Below, piece after piece: positions 61,374 to 64,000 of a DNA stretch of 64,000 nt. Under the pieces are notes generated by a model. It saw only the letters and a list, made by a program, of their open reading frames with translations, made no database searches and was not told the origin of the DNA. The stretch spans positions 1-64,000 of the forward strand of contig CACXFS010000010.1 in the NCBI GenBank assembly GCA_902766885.1, read 5' to 3'. This DNA is from an uncultured Ruminococcus sp. GTDB lineage: Bacteria; Bacillota; Clostridia; Oscillospirales; Acutalibacteraceae. The stretch's first letter is position 1. Each line of letters starts with the position of its first letter. Both the position numbers and the translations under genes were made by a program.

Positions 61374-62471
61374 ATGAAAGTATTGGCAATAAAATTTGAA
61401 AATTACAGAAATCTGAAAAATGACATAATACAGCCCTGCGAGGGCGTGAACATCATCTACGGTGACAACGCTCAGGGAAAAACAAATCTGCTTGAGGCAA
61501 TCTGGCTGTTCTGCGGTGGACATTCATTCCGGAATGCAAAGGACAGCGAGATGATTAAGTGGAATGAAAGTTTTGCCGGTCTTGAAATGAGATTTTTCGG
61601 GCAGGAGCGTGAACAGACTGCAAAGCTTATATTAAGCGGCAACAAAAAGCAGGTCGAAATCAACGGTGTTGAAAAGAAATCTGCGGCGGCTCTGATTGAA
61701 AAATTCTGCGCCGTTGTGTTTTCACCCGAACATCTTAATTTGATAAAGAGAGGACCTTCGCAGAGAAGAAAATTCATTGACAGCGCAATTTGCAGAGAAA
61801 AATTGCAAAACGCGGTAATCCTCTCAAAATTCAACAGAGTTTTAGTACAGCGAAATTCGCTTTTAAAAGATATTTACAGACGTCCGTCGCTTGAGGACAC
61901 ACTGTCCGTCTGGGACGAGCCGCTTATTTTAAACGGTGCAATGCTCATAAAAAAGCGTATGGACTATGTAGAAATGCTCTTAAACAGGGCAAAAAGCTAC
62001 CACGACGGAATTTCAAAAAACAGTGAAAATCTTGAAATAAAATATATTTCCTCGATTGACGCCGAAATGTCCGACAGCGTAGAAGAAATTGCAGAAAAGT
62101 TTCGAAAAAAGCTTATTGATAACAGAAAAGACGACATACGCACAGGAGTTACCAACTTCGGACCGCATAGGGACGATATCGAAATTCTGATAAACGGCAA
62201 AAACGCCAGAGCCTTCGGCTCTCAGGGACAGCAGAGAAGCGCAGTTTTGTCGCTTAAGCTTGCCGAAGCCTCGGTGCTGAAGGAGAGAATGGGCGAGGAG
62301 CCCGTTATTCTGCTTGACGACGTTCTCTCCGAGCTCGACTCAAAACGTCAGGATTTTCTGCTCAACGAGCTTAAGGGTTGTCAGGTTTTCATAACCTGCT
62401 GTGAAAAGTCTAACAAGGAACAGCTTAAAGAGGGAAAAATCTTTCTGCTTAAAAACGGGGAGGTCTGCTGA
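61374..62471 (+). CDS. recF: DNA replication and repair protein RecF
   Basis: SMC-like ABC ATPase of 365 residues that helps load RecA at gaps. It has Walker A GDNAQGKTNLLE near residue 30, the signature FGSQGQQRSAVLSLKLAE near 282 and Walker B VILLDDVLSELD near 306. The start follows a family F repeat with a weak site (AGGGCGGAC). It overlaps remB by one base. The 165 bases between yaaA and recF hold only the repeat arm. Confidence 0.96.
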   Translation: MKVLAIKFENYRNLKNDIIQPCEGVNIIYGDNAQGKTNLLEAIWLFCGGHSFRNAKDSEMIKWNESFAGLEMRFFGQEREQTAKLILSGNKKQVEINGVEKKSAAALIEKFCAVVFSPEHLNLIKRGPSQRRKFIDSAICREKLQNAVILSKFNRVLVQRNSLLKDIYRRPSLEDTLSVWDEPLILNGAMLIKKRMDYVEMLLNRAKSYHDGISKNSENLEIKYISSIDAEMSDSVEEIAEKFRKKLIDNRKDDIRTGVTNFGPHRDDIEILINGKNARAFGSQGQQRSAVLSLKLAEASVLKERMGEEPVILLDDVLSELDSKRQDFLLNELKGCQVFITCCEKSNKEQLKEGKIFLLKNGEVC

Positions 62472-62728
62472 TGTATCTTCATCTGGGACAGGACACGGTT
62501 ATCACAACCGAAAGCATTGTTGCAATGTTTGACATTGACGCCTGCACCGTTTCAAAAAAGACGAGGGATTTTCTTGCGAGCGCCGAGAAAAACGGCGAGG
62601 TTGTAAACGTTTCTTACGAACTGCCAAAGTCGTTTGTCGTGTGCGAAAAGCAGGGAAAAACCGTTGTGTATATCACCCAGCTTTCCACAAAAACACTGTT
62701 ATTGAGAATTGGAAAGACAAACTTTTAA
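62471..62728 (+). CDS. remB: Extracellular matrix regulator RemB-like (DUF370/YaaB)
   Basis: An 85-residue protein of the DUF370 group, starting MYLHLGQDTVITTESIVAMFD, the pattern of B. subtilis YaaB/RemB, which affects biofilm matrix genes. It shares its first base with the last base of the recF stop codon and has GGGGAGG upstream. In Bacillus gyrB follows; here two zinc-ribbon membrane proteins do. The family and position are certain; the regulatory role in this organism is inferred. Confidence 0.92.
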   Translation: MYLHLGQDTVITTESIVAMFDIDACTVSKKTRDFLASAEKNGEVVNVSYELPKSFVVCEKQGKTVVYITQLSTKTLLLRIGKTNF

Positions 62729-62767
62729 ACCAATTACACCGATTTATTTCATAGAGGTGATGAATAT

Positions 62768-63493
62768 ATGGAAAATAGGAAATGTCCTTATTGTTCAAAA
62801 CGAATTTCATATGTATCCGCATACGCAAGCAGAAGGAAGGCTGAATACGTGTGCGAGAGATGCGGAAAGGAAAGCAGAGTTGTTATAAACCGCAAGGTAA
62901 TTCCTGCCTTTGTGCTTGCGGCTGTAATTGCCGTTGCAATTATGGCAGGGTGGATTTTTGCAGGTCTTGCAGATAACCCTCTCGGAATTTTGCTTGTAGC
63001 CGTTCCGTTAATAATTTTTACGGTTATTTCTCCGAAATTCGTAAAATTAGTTCCGCTTAAAAAGTACAAAAAATCAATGGAGGCAAGAAAAGCGGGAATT
63101 GAATATTCCGACAATCTTGTGACAGCGGAGCTTGAAGAAAACGAAGGCTACACCTTCGGAGCGTCAGCAGACACAGGCTCGGGATTCAAGATAAATTCCG
63201 ACGTTTTCAATACGATTAAGGCTGAACGCAACGCCGCAAGAGAAAAGCTTATGGACGATGAGCTTATATCAGATTCATCAGAGATTAAAAAGCCTGCCGA
63301 AAGCAGCGAAAGCTACGTTCCCGTAATCAAGGACGTAAGCGAAAAACATTCGTCAGATGATATTCCGCTGAAGAAGATTCATTCCGACAGCTCTGTAAAT
63401 ATGACAAGAACACGCCACTACATTCCCTCGCAGGAAGAAAAAGAGCCGAAAAAGCCCGACGGCAACAGATATTCGGCTAACAGGAAATTCTGA
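62768..63493 (+). CDS. Zinc-ribbon membrane protein, unknown function
   Basis: A 241-residue protein starting with a zinc ribbon, CPYCSKRISYVSAYASRRKAEYVCERCG (Cys pairs near residues 6-9 and 31-34). Two membrane helices (about 45-68 and 72-95) and a charged cytosolic tail of about 140 residues rich in Glu, Lys and Ser follow. No catalytic motif is visible and I recognise no named family. GAGGTGATGAATAT precedes the ATG. It follows remB by 39 bases and is 5 bases from the next zinc-ribbon gene, so the pair is probably one unit. Confidence 0.8.
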   Translation: MENRKCPYCSKRISYVSAYASRRKAEYVCERCGKESRVVINRKVIPAFVLAAVIAVAIMAGWIFAGLADNPLGILLVAVPLIIFTVISPKFVKLVPLKKYKKSMEARKAGIEYSDNLVTAELEENEGYTFGASADTGSGFKINSDVFNTIKAERNAAREKLMDDELISDSSEIKKPAESSESYVPVIKDVSEKHSSDDIPLKKIHSDSSVNMTRTRHYIPSQEEKEPKKPDGNRYSANRKF

Positions 63494-63498
63494 TAAGT

Positions 63499-63792
63499 AT
63501 GTTTAAATTACCCGTTTGTCCGCACTGTAAGACAATTTACAGATACAAGGACGTTAAAAAAGAATTAAGCAAAAAAGAATGTACGTGCTACCACTGCGGT
63601 AAAAAATTCAGAACGTCAAAAAAGAAAATTTTAATTTTATTTTTAATAATTGCATTAATTACTGCAATTTTTGACGTTCTGGCACTGTATATGATAGCAG
63701 GTACAAGCCTTGTCGGAATGATTATAATGAACATAATCGCAGTAACGGCAGGATTTTTCCTGATACCGTATTTTGTGGAATTTAAAAAGTGA
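63499..63792 (+). CDS. Small zinc-ribbon membrane protein, unknown function
   Basis: A 97-residue protein with a zinc ribbon, CPHCKTIYRYKD and CTCYHCGKKF (residues 7-36), then two membrane helices (about 45-68 and 72-93). It looks like a shortened relative of the protein before it: ribbon first, helices second, no tail. It follows that gene by 5 bases. GATAAGT is the only upstream ribosome-like match, so translational coupling is likely. I can give no function. Confidence 0.75.
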   Translation: MFKLPVCPHCKTIYRYKDVKKELSKKECTCYHCGKKFRTSKKKILILFLIIALITAIFDVLALYMIAGTSLVGMIIMNIIAVTAGFFLIPYFVEFKK

Positions 63793-63820
63793 AAATATTA
63801 ACCGTATTATTTTTACATAA

Positions 63821-63902
63821 TGTAGGAAACGGTCTTGACCGTTCCGATAATTTAAGATGTTTCCTATATTTTTGCGGAATGGTCAAGACCATTCCCTACA
63901 CT
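63821..63902. repeat. Dispersed repeat, family B
   Basis: TGTAGGAAACGGTCTTGACC facing GGAATGGTCAAGACCATTCC. A family F-like fragment (AAGTCCGAGTTTTATACTC) follows at about 63963-63981. No gene is visible from 63793 to the end. Confidence 0.75.
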
Positions 63903-64000
63903 GTTAAAACATAAAAATAACGAATATTTTGCATTTTGAAAAGGGAAACAGATAATAAATTCAAGTCCGAGTTTTATACTCAAATTACGAGCCGAGGTAC

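Overview
The window is a bacterial chromosome segment of moderate G+C content from an obligately anaerobic Firmicute, most likely a gut or rumen Clostridia member near Ruminococcaceae/Oscillospiraceae. The evidence is a pyruvate:ferredoxin oxidoreductase, the [FeFe]-hydrogenase maturases HydE/HydF/HydG, a T-box-controlled trp operon, strong Shine-Dalgarno sites, and a Gram-positive set of genes around the replication origin (rpmH-rnpA-yidD-yidC-jag-mnmE-mnmG-rsmG-noc-parA-parB and dnaA-dnaN-yaaA-recF-remB). I saw no rRNA, tRNA, prophage or CRISPR array.

Layout. 0.4-5.1 kb: a dCMP deaminase, a compact type I toxin-antitoxin-like locus and nifJ. 5.7-12.9 kb: a Trp T-box leader, then trpE-G-D-C, a repeat element where trpF would be expected, trpB-A and a sirtuin. 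13.0-14.5 kb: an HxlR regulator divergent from a degenerate metallo-beta-lactamase-fold protein. 14.5-19.5 kb (minus strand): a DUF559 nuclease-like gene, a TM1266-type hydrogenase regulator, hydE, hydG and hydF. 19.8-24.9 kb (minus): a membrane/zinc-ribbon cluster resembling Bacillus ydjGHI (SPFH, zinc ribbon, TPM domain) with an acyltransferase and a Tim44-like protein. 24.9-28.6 kb (minus): aspS and hisS with a broken REP-associated transposase gene between them. 28.9-35.0 kb (minus): mgsA, minD, PBP2, mreD, mreC, mreB. 35.5-44.7 kb (plus): rsmE, mtnN, ilvB, a C_GCAxxG_C_C protein, a HAD phosphatase, guaB and a ROK sugar kinase, with a lipoprotein gene and small toxin/antisense RNA loci. 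44.9-63.8 kb (plus): the origin-region genes.

How the genes fit together. PFOR and the hydrogenase maturases point to fermentative H2-producing metabolism, although the hydrogenase structural gene is not here. MreBCD, PBP2 and MinD form a cell-shape and division group. ParA, ParB, Noc and two perfect parS sites form the chromosome-segregation group. The rpmH-to-parB block is inverted relative to dnaA when compared with Bacillus, and DnaA has changed residues in its DNA-recognition motif while canonical DnaA boxes are not visible.

The most unusual material is intergenic. There are three small hydrophobic-peptide loci laid out like par/Fst type I toxin-antitoxin systems (convergent promoters, one shared hairpin), plus an orphan copy of one antisense RNA. 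Several families of short palindromic repeats combine into mosaic MITE-like elements. The GGACACGG family also lies inside the REP-associated (RAYT) transposase pseudogene. All motif and repeat calls were made by eye; no alignment, folding or database search was run.
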